64,000 nt of DNA, from assembly GCA_964405405.1 (NCBI GenBank), contig CAYONT010000001.1:1-64000 (forward strand), written 5' to 3'. The notes beneath the pieces are model-generated. The model worked only from the letters and a program-made list of their open reading frames with translations, made no database searches and had not been told where the DNA came from. Positions 41,341 to 50,780 of the stretch are shown piece after piece (within the stretch, counting starts at the first letter, position 1; every line of letters begins with the position of its first letter). Source of the stretch: CAMCYM01 sp964405405 (GTDB taxonomy: Bacteria > Bacteroidota > Bacteroidia > Flavobacteriales_D > Sanyastnellaceae). The position numbers and the translations under genes were made by a program.

Positions 41341-42219
41341 ATGCGCATTGCCATTTTTGGAAAGCAGATCGACAGTGCCTACGCTGAGTCGGTCAAGCAT
41401 GTCATCCGGCGGGTCTTGGACACGGATCCACATCCCCTGATTTACGCGGGGTTCTTGGAGGATTTGCGGTTGCACCTCACGATTCCCCCGGGAATTGTGC
41501 CATTTTCAAATCATCTTGAAATTGTAGATTGCGATTTGATGCTCGTGGTGGGGGGCGATGGCTCCATGCTGGAAGCAGCCACGTGGGTCCGCGACAAGGG
41601 CATACCCATGTTGGGCATCAATACGGGCCGGTTGGGGTTCTTGTCGCATGTGGGCCATGAAGAGATTGACTTGGCGATGGATGCGGTGGGGGCGGGGCGG
41701 GTTTGGCATGAAGAAAGGCTCTTGCTGCAAGTGACGGCAGAAGGGGTGGATTTGGGGGATTTCCCTTACGCGCTCAATGAGGTAGCGCTTACGAAGCGGG
41801 ATACTTCGAGCATGATCTCAGTGGGGGTGCACCGGGACCGGCGGTTCGTGAATACGTACTGGGCCGATGGGCTCATCGTGGCCACCCCGACGGGATCCAC
41901 CGCTTATTCATTGAGTGCAGGGGGGCCTATCATCATGCCGGGTGCAGAGGTGGTTTGCTTGACCCCCATCGCTCCGCACAACTTGAACGACCGGCCGCTG
42001 GTGCTTCCGCTTGTCGGGGAGCTGGAATTGCGGCCGGAGAGTCGGGAAAACCAGTTGTTGCTGACCTTGGACGCGCGGACGCACGCACTGCAGGCGGGTG
42101 CCCGGGTTACCATCACGCCTGCGCCCTTCCGCATACGGCTGATCCACCTCGAGCACCAGGATTACTTCTCGGCCATCCGGGCGAAAATGCACTGGGGGGT
42201 GGACCCCCGCAACCGCTGA
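41341..42219 (+). CDS. nadK: NAD kinase
   Basis: Protein of 292 residues with the GGDGS motif at 71-75 (Asp73 catalytic), GINTGRLGFL and the C-terminal TPTGSTAYSLSAGGPI. It phosphorylates NAD to NADP in the cytoplasm. It begins two bases after the CBS gene stop and is followed 82 bases later by the DUF6089 gene with its own candidate promoter. An internal TTTCAA-N6-TTGAAA at 41504-41521 resembles the palindrome of the GbsR-like gene but lies in coding sequence. Confidence 0.96.
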   Translation: MRIAIFGKQIDSAYAESVKHVIRRVLDTDPHPLIYAGFLEDLRLHLTIPPGIVPFSNHLEIVDCDLMLVVGGDGSMLEAATWVRDKGIPMLGINTGRLGFLSHVGHEEIDLAMDAVGAGRVWHEERLLLQVTAEGVDLGDFPYALNEVALTKRDTSSMISVGVHRDRRFVNTYWADGLIVATPTGSTAYSLSAGGPIIMPGAEVVCLTPIAPHNLNDRPLVLPLVGELELRPESRENQLLLTLDARTHALQAGARVTITPAPFRIRLIHLEHQDYFSAIRAKMHWGVDPRNR

Positions 42220-42276
42220 AGTTCCAGGGCGGATGGGGTGGTGCTGAATTTCTTCTGTCGTTCACACAATCTCCCG

Positions 42277-42284
42277 TAATTTCG
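42277..42284 (+). promoter_or_regulatory. Candidate -7 box for the DUF6089-uppS-bamA unit
   Basis: TAATTTCG, a TAnnTTnG-type box, lies 17 bases before the ATG of the DUF6089 gene. The rest of 42220-42301 shows no hairpin or other element. Confidence 0.35.
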
Positions 42285-42301
42285 CCCGTTAGCAGCTGAA
42301 G

Positions 42302-43219
42302 ATGTCAAGCAGGTTCATGCCAAATTCTGTGCCGTTCGAGGGAGTAGCGCGTACGCCCCGGATTCGGAGCCTCGGGCGCTGGATGTGGGTGCTCACCTTC
42401 CTGGGGACCGTTGGGGCGGTCGGGGCGCAGCGTCGCTTCGATCAGTCCAAGGAGATCGGCCTTGCCCTGGGAACTGGCTATTATCTGGGGGATTTGAACC
42501 CCCATCAGCACTTGTCGGGACGCAAGAAGCCCGTGGTGGGGGGGTACCTGCGTTACAACTTGGACAGCCGGATTTCCCTCAAGGGCGGGCTGTTCAGCGG
42601 CACCGTGGAGCATTGGGATGCCGACAGCGACAACCCGTGGCAACAGAACCGCAACCTGCATTTCCGGAACCGGATCACGGAGGTGTCTGCCATGGTCGAA
42701 ATCAACTACTTGAACCACCGGATGGGCAACCCCAAGGACAAGTTCTCGGCTTATTTGACGACGGGTTTGGCCTTGTACAACCACATGCCCATGGGGCAGC
42801 TCGATGGGACATGGTTTGAGCTGCAACCCCTGGGCACTGAGGGACAGGGAACGACCTGGGGAGAGGCGCAGGGACTGAAACCGTATGCGCTCACAGGGCT
42901 GGCGCTGCCCTTTGGTTTTGGTTTCAAGGCGAATGTGGGACCTTTTCTGGCATTCAACATGGACTGGGTGTTGCGCAAGACGTGGAACGACCATTTGGAT
43001 GACGTCAGTGGATTCTACGCGAACGAGGCTGTGCTTCGGGAGGAGAAGGGTGAGCTGGCCGTTCGGTTGGCCGACCAGTCCTTGTCGACCCCCAATGACC
43101 GGTTGAGCCAGGCGGGTCTGCAGCGTGGAGATGCGGGGCGCGACGACGTCTACGGTTTCCTCACGGCGTCCATCAGTTTCCGGATTTCGAAACGGCCTTC
43201 GACGTGCTGGAATCAATGA
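42302..43219 (+). CDS. DUF6089 outer-membrane-like protein
   Basis: Protein of 305 residues with a signal peptide (hydrophobic about 28-40, cut after GAVGAQ) and a beta-rich body typical of small barrels: GLALGTGYYLGDLNP, SAMVEINYLNHRM, and a C-terminal TASISFRIS. In Bacteroidota this family regularly precedes uppS and bamA, as here, and is thought to act in envelope biogenesis, though its role has not been shown. The last four bases overlap the uppS start as ATGA, so the genes are translationally coupled. Confidence 0.85.
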   Translation: MSSRFMPNSVPFEGVARTPRIRSLGRWMWVLTFLGTVGAVGAQRRFDQSKEIGLALGTGYYLGDLNPHQHLSGRKKPVVGGYLRYNLDSRISLKGGLFSGTVEHWDADSDNPWQQNRNLHFRNRITEVSAMVEINYLNHRMGNPKDKFSAYLTTGLALYNHMPMGQLDGTWFELQPLGTEGQGTTWGEAQGLKPYALTGLALPFGFGFKANVGPFLAFNMDWVLRKTWNDHLDDVSGFYANEAVLREEKGELAVRLADQSLSTPNDRLSQAGLQRGDAGRDDVYGFLTASISFRISKRPSTCWNQ

Positions 43220-43989
43220 GGGAGCCAGCTGCGACCCAGCGGGCGGAGCATTTGCGTGCACTGGGCATCGACCCCACGGGGGTTCCGCAGCATGTTGCGG
43301 TGATCATGGACGGAAATGGTCGGTGGGCGCAGATGCGCGGGGAAGAGCGGATGTACGGTCACATGCATGGCGTTGAGTCGGTGCGGTCCACGGTTGAAGG
43401 GGCTCTGGAGGCCGGGGTGCGCTATCTGACCCTGTATGCATTCTCAACGGAGAACTGGAACCGGCCCGCGGACGAGGTAGCTGCCTTGATGGACCTTCTG
43501 GTCAACACCCTCATCCGGGAGGTGGACGATTTGGCCGAGAAGCGGGTTCGATTGCGGGCCATCGGAGATTTGAGCGCGCTCCCTGCTGCATGCCAAACCT
43601 CGCTCCAAGCTGCGGTAGATCGGACGGAGGCGCTGGACGGTTTGGACTTGATTCTCGCCCTGAGTTACAGTTCCAAATGGGAGCTGGTAGAAGCCGTGCG
43701 GCAGATCATCCGAGACGGTCTTGCGCCGGAATCGGTCGATGCTGACTTGATCAGTTCCCGCTTGTCCACGCGGGGATTGCCCGATCCGGAGTTGATGATC
43801 CGGACGAGCGGAGAACACCGCATCAGCAATTTCATGCTGTGGCAACTGGCGTATGCGGAGTTTCATTTCACGTCGGTGCTCTGGCCTGATTTTAGGAAGG
43901 CACATTTTTTTGACGCCATCCGCGATTTTCAACGGAGGGACCGGAGATTTGGTGGAGTTTTGCATCCTTCTGTTACGGGGACAAAATGA
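43216..43989 (+). CDS. uppS: Isoprenyl (undecaprenyl) diphosphate synthase
   Basis: Protein of 257 residues from ATG 43216, which overlaps the previous stop. It is the cis-prenyltransferase family with HVAVIMDGNGRWA (Asp32 catalytic), LYAFSTENWNRP and the C-terminal PDPELMIRTSGEHRISNFMLWQ. It makes the C55 lipid carrier for peptidoglycan and O-antigen. An alternative ATG at 43204 is less likely. It overlaps bamA by four bases (ATGA), placing lipid-carrier synthesis and outer-membrane assembly in one transcript. Confidence 0.95.
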   Translation: MREPAATQRAEHLRALGIDPTGVPQHVAVIMDGNGRWAQMRGEERMYGHMHGVESVRSTVEGALEAGVRYLTLYAFSTENWNRPADEVAALMDLLVNTLIREVDDLAEKRVRLRAIGDLSALPAACQTSLQAAVDRTEALDGLDLILALSYSSKWELVEAVRQIIRDGLAPESVDADLISSRLSTRGLPDPELMIRTSGEHRISNFMLWQLAYAEFHFTSVLWPDFRKAHFFDAIRDFQRRDRRFGGVLHPSVTGTK

Positions 43990-46520
43990 TGGGCGACATG
44001 ATTCGACTTTTGCGGGCATGGGGTTGGTTGATGGGGTTGCTGTTGGGGCTTGGAGGAGGTGCCCTGGTTCGTGCCCAAGGACAGGGTTCGCAGGCGTACA
44101 CCATTGCGGGTTTGACGGTGCTAGGAGCTGAGTACACGGACGTACAGGCCATCAAGTTGTTCAGTGGTTTGGCCGTGGGTGATGAGTTGGTCATTCCGGG
44201 AGAAGGGGTGGCGAAGGCGATTCGTAACTTGTGGGAGCAGCAACTTTTCGGCGATGTATCGATGGAGGTTGCGGAATTTCGTGGCACGGAGGTCTACTTG
44301 GTCATCCGGGTGCAGGAGTTGCCGCGTTTGACGCGGTATACCATCGAAGGGATCAGCCGCTCGGAGCAAGAAACGGTCAAGGGCAAGATGGACTTGCTCA
44401 CGGGCCGCATCGTGAACGAGCATGTCATTGCCAAGGCCCGGAAAAGGTTGCGAGACCACTACGCGGAGAAGGGGTACTGGGATGCGCGCATCGATGTGGT
44501 TCAAAGACCGGACACGTTGTTCGAGAATGGCGCGATGTTGGCCATCACCGTGGATAAGGGCAAGAAGGTCAAGGTGGGCGAAATCGTCTTTGTCGGGGTA
44601 ACCCAAATGGAGGAGGCAAAGCTCAAGCGTGGCATGAAGGACTTGAAAGAGGCCCGCTGGTACCGGGTATTCAAGTCGCCCAAGTTCGTCGAGGAGAACA
44701 TGGACAAGGCCCGTGCGGCTTTGTTGGCATCCTACAACGAACAGGGGTTTCGGAATGCGAGGATTCTGGGGGACAGCGTTTACCGACTTCCAGACGGCAA
44801 GTTGGGGGTGCAATGGACCGTGGAGGAGGGCCATCCTTTCTACTTCGGTGAGATTCGCTTCTCCGGTAACACCAAGTACCGTTCTTCCCAATTGGATTCC
44901 ATCTTGGGCATCGCCCCGGGCGAGGTGTACAATCTGGAGCGGTTGGAGACCCGTCTGTACATGGACCCCAAGAAGGGGATGGACCTCAGTTCGCTTTATC
45001 AGGACGACGGTTACCTGACTTTCCAGGTGGTGCCCGTGGAAACGTCCATCGTGGGCGATCGCATCGATTTGGAAATCCGCATCCAGGAGGGAAAGCAGTT
45101 TCGCATTGGGCGGGTTCGGGTGGAGGGCAACACCAAGACGAATGACCACGTCATTTACCGTGAAATCCGGACGCGTCCTGGCGACTTGTTCAACCGAACC
45201 GATGTGATTCGTACCCAGCGGGAACTGGCCCAGCTCAACTACTTCAATCCGGAGTCTTTCGGCATTGTCCCCGAGCAGCATCCTGAAGATGGCACTGTGG
45301 ATATCACTTACCAAGTGGAGGAAAAGCCGTCGGACCAAATCGAGCTGAGCGGCGGTTGGGGCGGTGGACGTGTGGTCGGGACGTTGGGCATTGTCTTCAA
45401 CAATTTCTCGGCACGCCAGATGTTCAAGCCTGAAGCTTGGCGCCCCATCCCGACGGGGGATGGACAACGCTTGAGCGTGCGCGCCCAATCGAATGGGCTC
45501 TTTTTCCAGAGCTACAACCTGAGCTTCACAGAGCCTTGGCTGGGTGGGCGCAAGCCCAACAGCTTGAGTGTCTCTGCTTGGCATTCCATCCAATCGAACG
45601 GGCAGCGCAAGCGCATCGATGGTGTGTTGAATGAGGGCCGTCAATCGGTGGAAATCACAGGGGTCCAGGTGGGGTTGGGCCAACGGTGGAACCGCCCGGA
45701 TGACTGGTTTGTGATGCAGGCTGCGGTGAGTTATCAGCACTTCCTACTTGACGATTATGGAGCATTTTTCAGTTTCTCCCAAGGCCGTTCGAACAACCTC
45801 GCCGCGGTGTTCAGTCTGGGCAGGAACTCGGTGTCAGATCCCATTTATCCCGTTTGGGGGTCGAACATCAACCTGACGGTCAAGGCCACGCCCCCATACT
45901 CCGTTTTCCGGGAGGGGGTGGACTACAGTGCCATGACGGACCAGGAGCGGTTCAAGTGGGTTGAATACCACAAGTGGAAATTCAAGGCCGAATGGTTCAC
46001 CCCACTCACCCAATCCTCCGGGGAGAACCCTCGAACCTTGGTGCTGCGATCCCATGTCGGTTTTGGGCTCATCGGGCAGTACAACCAGGACGTTGGACTT
46101 TCGCCCTTTGAACGGTTCTACCTCGGTGGGGTGTTCTTGAGCGGCTTTGTTTTGGATGGCCGGGAGATCATCAACCTGCGTGGTTTTGACGATTTGAGTT
46201 TGACCTTGCCGGATCGTAATACCGGGGCGCCAGTGGTAGCGAAATACGGTGTGGAGGTGCGCTATCCACTTTCGACGAATCCCAGTGCTACCATTTTTGT
46301 GATGGGGTTTTTGGATGCAGGCAAAACTTGGTCTGACGCGCGTGAATTCAATCCCTTCCAGGTTTATCGCAGTGCAGGGGTAGGCATGCGCATCTTCCTG
46401 CCCATGTTCGGATTGTTGGGACTGGATTATGGCTGGCGGTTGGATGACGTGCCCTTCCAGCCGAACATGAGCAAGGGGCAGTTTCACTTCAGCATGGGCA
46501 TGAACATGGGCGAGTTGTGA
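43986..46520 (+). CDS. bamA: BamA outer-membrane protein assembly factor
   Basis: Protein of 844 residues. A signal peptide (about 8-28, ending VRAQG) is followed by five POTRA repeats (about 35-440; segments such as EIVFVGVTQMEEAKLKRGM and RVRVEGNTKTNDHVIYREI) and a 16-strand barrel to the C-terminus (RSAGVGMRIFLPMFGLLGLD, final MGMNMGEL). BamA inserts barrels such as the TonB receptor into the outer membrane. It overlaps uppS and is followed by two Skp-like genes, the conserved order in this phylum. The last residue is Leu rather than the usual Phe/Trp. Confidence 0.95.
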   Translation: MMGDMIRLLRAWGWLMGLLLGLGGGALVRAQGQGSQAYTIAGLTVLGAEYTDVQAIKLFSGLAVGDELVIPGEGVAKAIRNLWEQQLFGDVSMEVAEFRGTEVYLVIRVQELPRLTRYTIEGISRSEQETVKGKMDLLTGRIVNEHVIAKARKRLRDHYAEKGYWDARIDVVQRPDTLFENGAMLAITVDKGKKVKVGEIVFVGVTQMEEAKLKRGMKDLKEARWYRVFKSPKFVEENMDKARAALLASYNEQGFRNARILGDSVYRLPDGKLGVQWTVEEGHPFYFGEIRFSGNTKYRSSQLDSILGIAPGEVYNLERLETRLYMDPKKGMDLSSLYQDDGYLTFQVVPVETSIVGDRIDLEIRIQEGKQFRIGRVRVEGNTKTNDHVIYREIRTRPGDLFNRTDVIRTQRELAQLNYFNPESFGIVPEQHPEDGTVDITYQVEEKPSDQIELSGGWGGGRVVGTLGIVFNNFSARQMFKPEAWRPIPTGDGQRLSVRAQSNGLFFQSYNLSFTEPWLGGRKPNSLSVSAWHSIQSNGQRKRIDGVLNEGRQSVEITGVQVGLGQRWNRPDDWFVMQAAVSYQHFLLDDYGAFFSFSQGRSNNLAAVFSLGRNSVSDPIYPVWGSNINLTVKATPPYSVFREGVDYSAMTDQERFKWVEYHKWKFKAEWFTPLTQSSGENPRTLVLRSHVGFGLIGQYNQDVGLSPFERFYLGGVFLSGFVLDGREIINLRGFDDLSLTLPDRNTGAPVVAKYGVEVRYPLSTNPSATIFVMGFLDAGKTWSDAREFNPFQVYRSAGVGMRIFLPMFGLLGLDYGWRLDDVPFQPNMSKGQFHFSMGMNMGEL

Positions 46521-46546
46521 CGAGGTGCACTGTGGCCCGACATTTG

Positions 46547-46554
46547 TAACTTTC
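46547..46554 (+). promoter_or_regulatory. Leaderless-type -7 box for the first ompH gene
   Basis: TAACTTTC ends six bases before the ATG at 46561, in the 40-base gap after bamA. Confidence 0.4.
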
Positions 46555-46560
46555 CGACGC

Positions 46561-47265
46561 ATGAGAATTTTCATTCTGTTCTTTGCCCTGGCTTGCTGGG
46601 GAATGGAGGCTACGGCGCAAAAATTTGCGTACATCGACTCCGACTATGTGCTGCTTCACATTCCAGACTATGACGCAGCGCAGCAAGAGCTCAACCGTTT
46701 GTCGCGAGAATGGCAGGCAGAAATCGAGGCAAAGTGGGAGGCAGTCGAACGGTTGGAACTCGCCTATCGCGCGGAACGCGTGCTCTTGACGCCTGAAATG
46801 CGGAGCAAGCGCGAAGCAGAAATTGAGGCCAAGCGGGTAGAAGCCCGCGAGATGCAGAAGGCGAAGTTCGGGGTCGAAGGGGAGCTTTTTCGAAAGCGCC
46901 AAGAGTTGATTCAACCCATCCAAGACCGAATCTTTGAGGAACTCAAGGAAATCTGTTCTGGCAGCGGTTACATGGTGATTTTTGACAAAAGCAACCAGAG
47001 CAACATGCTCTACACCAACCCGAAGTATGACATTTCCGACCGGGTCATCAAGGCGCTGGGATTTGTGCCGGGGGAGACCGTGGAGGGCAAGGGTGAGGGC
47101 GATGGAGAAGACGGTGGGCAGGAGGACGGCAAGCAGGAGGAGAAAGGGCCAGGTTCCGCTGTGGATCGTGTGCGCGGGGCGGTGAACGGGGCAGGGGCAG
47201 GCGGAGGAACCAATCGTCCCGGGCAGCGTCCCGGAGGGGCGCCTACGCCAGGAAAGAATCAATAA
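46561..47265 (+). CDS. Skp/OmpH periplasmic chaperone, first copy
   Basis: Protein of 234 residues with a signal peptide (MRIFILFFALACWG, cut after ATAQ) and an OmpH/Skp domain: KFAYIDSDYVLLHIPDYDAAQQEL then a long coiled coil (about 35-140). The C-terminus has an unusual tail of about 60 residues rich in Glu, Asp, Gly and Gln (GEGDGEDGGQEDGKQEEKG). Skp proteins hold unfolded barrels in the periplasm for BamA. The gene starts 40 bases after bamA and ends two bases before the second copy. Confidence 0.9.
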   Translation: MRIFILFFALACWGMEATAQKFAYIDSDYVLLHIPDYDAAQQELNRLSREWQAEIEAKWEAVERLELAYRAERVLLTPEMRSKREAEIEAKRVEAREMQKAKFGVEGELFRKRQELIQPIQDRIFEELKEICSGSGYMVIFDKSNQSNMLYTNPKYDISDRVIKALGFVPGETVEGKGEGDGEDGGQEDGKQEEKGPGSAVDRVRGAVNGAGAGGGTNRPGQRPGGAPTPGKNQ

Positions 47266-47267
47266 GC

Positions 47268-47783
47268 ATGAAACAAGTACAGGTGATGAAGAATTTTTGG
47301 ATGGTGGTTGTGTTGCTCACGCTGGCAACGGGTGGTGCCCTGGCACAGAAGTTGGGACATGTCAATTCGGAAGAGATTCTGTTGCAATTGCCTGAACGGG
47401 AGACTGCCAAGTCTACCATAGAGAGCCGTGCAGCGGAGTATGAGAGCGCCATGGCCACCATGCAACAAGATTTGCAAACGAAGTTTGCCGATTACCAAGC
47501 CAAGGCAGAGACCTGGCCTCCAGCCATTCGTCAGCAGAAGGAAAGGGAATTACAGGGTTTGGATGAGGGTTTGCAGGAATTTGCATCCACGGTTCAGGCA
47601 GAACTTGTGGAATTGGAGCAATCGTTGTTGCGCCCCATGATGGAGCGTGTGCAGCAGGCCATCGATGCGGTGGGTGCTGAGAAGGGATATGCTTACATCT
47701 TTGACTTGAGCAGTGGGGCGGTGGTGTTCAAAGGAGGAGGGGAGGATGTGACACCCTTGGTCAAGGCGAAGTTGGGCATCTGA
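47268..47783 (+). CDS. Skp/OmpH periplasmic chaperone, second copy
   Basis: Protein of 171 residues, the standard size for Bacteroidota OmpH. Signal peptide (about 8-25, GGALAQ), then KLGHVNSEEILLQLPERETAKST and a coiled coil to about 120, ending in IFDLSSGAVVFKGGGEDVTPLVKAKLG. It is shorter than its neighbour and lacks the acidic tail. Tandem skp-like genes after bamA are normal here; they may differ in clients. Two ATGs (47268, 47286) are possible. Confidence 0.9.
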   Translation: MKQVQVMKNFWMVVVLLTLATGGALAQKLGHVNSEEILLQLPERETAKSTIESRAAEYESAMATMQQDLQTKFADYQAKAETWPPAIRQQKERELQGLDEGLQEFASTVQAELVELEQSLLRPMMERVQQAIDAVGAEKGYAYIFDLSSGAVVFKGGGEDVTPLVKAKLGI

Positions 47784-47804
47784 TCCCGAGCAGTCGCTAC
47801 GAGG

Positions 47805-48617
47805 ATGCCCACCCGTCCCATCGGAATTTTTGATTCGGGCATTGGTGGTTTGACCATTGCCCGTGCAGTGGCCAATCGGTTGCCCTTGGCCCCGATTCTC
47901 TATTTTGGTGATACGGCCCACCTGCCTTATGGCGACAAGTCCCGGGAGTTGATCCGTCATTTTTCTTCTCGGATTTCCCACCACTTGAGGGACCAAGGCA
48001 GTCGGCTGATGGTGGTGGCGTGCAACTCTGCATCGAGCAATGCCCTGGACGCTGTCCACGATGCTTTGGGGCCGTCTTTTCCTGTAGTGGACGTTGTATC
48101 GCCGGTGGTGGAAGGGGTAAGTCAACAGTTCCCGGGGGGCAAGGTGGGGGTCATTGGAACCCGGGCCACCATCGATTCGGGTATCTACCAACGTGAGTTT
48201 CAGGTACGGGGTTGTCAAGTGGTGGCCCGCGCTACTCCCTTGCTCGCGTCGGCGATTGAGGAAGGATTTGCCGAGAATGCGGTGAGTGAAGCCTTGTTGC
48301 AAGCTTACCTCGGCGATGGTGCATTCGATTCAGTGGATGCCATGGTTTTGGGTTGCACCCACTACCCATTGATCGCCCATCAAATTCGGCATTTTGTGCC
48401 CAACACGGTCCAAATTGTGGACAGTCCAGCCTGGGTAGCGGAGCGGGTGGCCCGTGTCCTAGGTGAGCCCCCTTCCGATGCCGAATCGGTTCATACGATG
48501 CCCAAACCCCAACACCGATTTCTCGTCAGCGATCTCACGCCTTCCTTTGCTCTGGGAGCCAAGCGCTTCTTTGGGGAAGATGTCCAATTGGAAGAGAGCC
48601 GGCTCTGGGACCTCTGA
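47805..48617 (+). CDS. murI: Glutamate racemase
   Basis: Protein of 270 residues. It interconverts L- and D-glutamate for peptidoglycan. The two catalytic cysteines are in VACNSASS (Cys73) and LGCTHYPL (about 184), and the N-terminal IGIFDSGIGGLT is the family signature. It ends the bamA-ompH-ompH-murI run and converges with the gamma carbonic anhydrase gene eight bases away; no terminator is visible between them. Confidence 0.95.
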   Translation: MPTRPIGIFDSGIGGLTIARAVANRLPLAPILYFGDTAHLPYGDKSRELIRHFSSRISHHLRDQGSRLMVVACNSASSNALDAVHDALGPSFPVVDVVSPVVEGVSQQFPGGKVGVIGTRATIDSGIYQREFQVRGCQVVARATPLLASAIEEGFAENAVSEALLQAYLGDGAFDSVDAMVLGCTHYPLIAHQIRHFVPNTVQIVDSPAWVAERVARVLGEPPSDAESVHTMPKPQHRFLVSDLTPSFALGAKRFFGEDVQLEESRLWDL

Positions 48618-48625
48618 AAACTTGT

Positions 48626-49174
48626 TTACTCCAAGACTGGATGTTCTGGGTCTTGGGAGGTTTCTCGGAACCAGTCCGCATACCGAACGTAACGGGCAGC
48701 AGTTAGGCTGAGTTGTTTTTGCAGGGATTCCTTTGCTTCTCCACGCAGGGTGGCAGGCACGCCAGCCCAAAGCGTGCCGGGTGGGACCTGTGTGCCCGCG
48801 AGCACCACAGCGCCTGCGGCGATCACGGCGCCCCTTCCGACAACCGCATGGTCCATGACAATGGCCCCCATGCCTACCAGGACGCCTGCGCCAATGTGAG
48901 CTCCATGGACGATGGCTCCATGTCCGATGGAGGCATCTTCCTCAATGTGGGTTTCGCTGGATTCATACGTGCCATGAAGGATGGCGCCATCCTGTATGTT
49001 CACCCGAGCTCCGATTCGGATGGGTGCGACATCTCCCCGTACGATGGCACCAAACCAAACCGTGCTCTCGGGCCCCAGCACGACATCGCCCACAACGGTG
49101 CAATTGGGAGCCAGCCAGCAGGAGGAATCGACTTGGGGGTGAATGCCGTGAACCGGAAGGATACAAGGTTCCAT
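48626..49174 (-). CDS. Gamma carbonic anhydrase family protein
   Basis: Protein of 182 residues, a left-handed beta-helix of hexapeptide repeats (YrdA/PaaY type). The zinc histidines of gamma carbonic anhydrases are plausible at GAILHGTYE, SIGHGAIVHGA, so it may be active or act as an acyltransferase-like or structural protein; family members in bacteria are only partly characterised. ATG at 49174 is chosen; the frame extends to 49339 but that part overlaps the yifB gene and is not conserved. Confidence 0.85.
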   Translation of the reverse strand: MEPCILPVHGIHPQVDSSCWLAPNCTVVGDVVLGPESTVWFGAIVRGDVAPIRIGARVNIQDGAILHGTYESSETHIEEDASIGHGAIVHGAHIGAGVLVGMGAIVMDHAVVGRGAVIAAGAVVLAGTQVPPGTLWAGVPATLRGEAKESLQKQLSLTAARYVRYADWFRETSQDPEHPVLE

Positions 49175-49190
49175 GGGAGCAAGTTTGGGT

Positions 49191-50768
49191 TCACGAAAGA
49201 TACGGGGGGGCTGCTGGAAGATGCCGGGATTTTGCCACGTCAAATGCGCTTTCATGCCAGTCCCTTCGGTCAAACAGACGCCAACCCGCCGCCCGTTCCA
49301 TTTCAGCGCTGCCGAGTGGAATCCAGGCATCCTGTTCAATCAGGGACAGGGTCCGTGCAATGGCGGTAAGCCGGTTCTTTCCCCGGGCCGTCAGCCCGAA
49401 GTGGCGGACGATGTGATGGAGCGTATCCTGTGCTTCAGGAAGAACCAACGGCGTTCTCGTTTCGTGCAGGTTCCGTGGACCTTGAGAGAGCAAGGTTTGA
49501 ACGCGTCGGACCAATTCCCAAGCTGCCTCCGTGGTCAAGGGCCAGGGGGGAGGTAGGTCCATGGAGCGCTCTTCAAAGGCATCCGATTGGGTTTCCAAGT
49601 GCAAATCGAAGCGGTCGATCATCGGCCCCGAAAGCCTCCGGAGGTAATTTCTTACCTGTTGGGGAGCACATTTGCACCGCTGAGACACATCACCGAAGTA
49701 GCCACATGGGCAGGGGTTCGCGGTGGCCACGACCAAGGCGTTTGCGGGCAAAGTGGCAGCCATGCCGGCCCGAGCAAGGTCTACCCTACGGGTTTCCAGC
49801 GGTTGGCGAAGCCCCTCGATCACGCTTCGTGGAAATTCAGGGAATTCGTCCAGGCACAAGACCCCGTGGTGGGCCAAACTCATCTCCCCCGGGGTACAAA
49901 GGCCGGTGGTGGAATGGATACCCGGGCGGGATCCCAACATCGCTGCCACACCCGTACCGGCGTGGGGAGACCGAAGGGGAGGGATTCGGTCGTGAGGGCG
50001 GGTCAGTCCTTTGGCGGCGTGGATGCGCTTGACTTCGGCCGCAGCAGCTGGCGCAAGGGGTGGGAGAAGTCCATGGAGGCAGCGGGCCATGATGGACTTT
50101 CCAGTGCCCGGGGGACCCACCATCAAGAGGTGGTGGTTGCCCGCTGCAGCCAAGAGAAGGGTGGCCCGGGCATGGGGAGTGAGCCGAAGTTGCTCCATGC
50201 GCACTTCGATGGGAGGCAAAGGTGCTTCATGGCGACGGAGGAACCGCCGCAGTTGGGTGCCATGTTGCAAGTGGCGGATCACGTCGGTCAACTCGGCTGC
50301 ACCGTGGACGGAGAGTTTGGGTTCCAAGCCCGCTGCCTCCCTAGCTAGGGACTCCGGTAAAATGAGGGTCTGACAACCGACAGCCGTTGCGGCAAATGCG
50401 GTAGCCATGAGGGCAGGTGAACCCGTCAAAGTCCCATCGAGTCGAAGCTCGCCCGCACTGCACAATGTAGCGAGCCCCTCCTTGGGGATGTGCCCCAAGG
50501 CCCCCAGGAGCCCGAGCGCAATGGGAAGGTCCAAGGCAGGCTCACTGCCGGTCGGCACTGCCGGCGAAACACTGATGGTGACCGCTTGACGGGGCCAAGC
50601 GATTTGCATCTGCTTCCATGCCGATCGAATGCGGAGCAAACAATCTTGTGCAGCCCGTCCCGGCAGACCTGCTACCTGCAACTGGATGCCCCGGTCCATT
50701 CGGATTTCAATGGTCAACGGCGTGACCTCGACCCCACGAAAAGTGGCGCCAAACGTGCGAACCAACAT
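49191..50768 (-). CDS. YifB/ComM family Mg-chelatase-like AAA ATPase
   Basis: Protein of 525 residues. An N-terminal ChlI-like (Lon protease-fold) domain is followed by an AAA domain with Walker A GPPGTGKSIMARCL (about 218), Walker B LCLDEFPEF, and a C-terminal Mg-chelatase subunit. ComM in Vibrio and Haemophilus is a hexameric helicase that drives branch migration during natural transformation, and YifB is its homologue here. It lies in the dsbD-gmhA-yifB-gamma-CA run, 12 bases after gmhA. This matters for the uptake-word finding, although comM homologues are also found in non-transforming bacteria. Confidence 0.92.
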   Translation of the reverse strand: MLVRTFGATFRGVEVTPLTIEIRMDRGIQLQVAGLPGRAAQDCLLRIRSAWKQMQIAWPRQAVTISVSPAVPTGSEPALDLPIALGLLGALGHIPKEGLATLCSAGELRLDGTLTGSPALMATAFAATAVGCQTLILPESLAREAAGLEPKLSVHGAAELTDVIRHLQHGTQLRRFLRRHEAPLPPIEVRMEQLRLTPHARATLLLAAAGNHHLLMVGPPGTGKSIMARCLHGLLPPLAPAAAAEVKRIHAAKGLTRPHDRIPPLRSPHAGTGVAAMLGSRPGIHSTTGLCTPGEMSLAHHGVLCLDEFPEFPRSVIEGLRQPLETRRVDLARAGMAATLPANALVVATANPCPCGYFGDVSQRCKCAPQQVRNYLRRLSGPMIDRFDLHLETQSDAFEERSMDLPPPWPLTTEAAWELVRRVQTLLSQGPRNLHETRTPLVLPEAQDTLHHIVRHFGLTARGKNRLTAIARTLSLIEQDAWIPLGSAEMERAAGWRLFDRRDWHESAFDVAKSRHLPAAPPYLS

Positions 50769-50780
50769 GGAAACAGCAAA

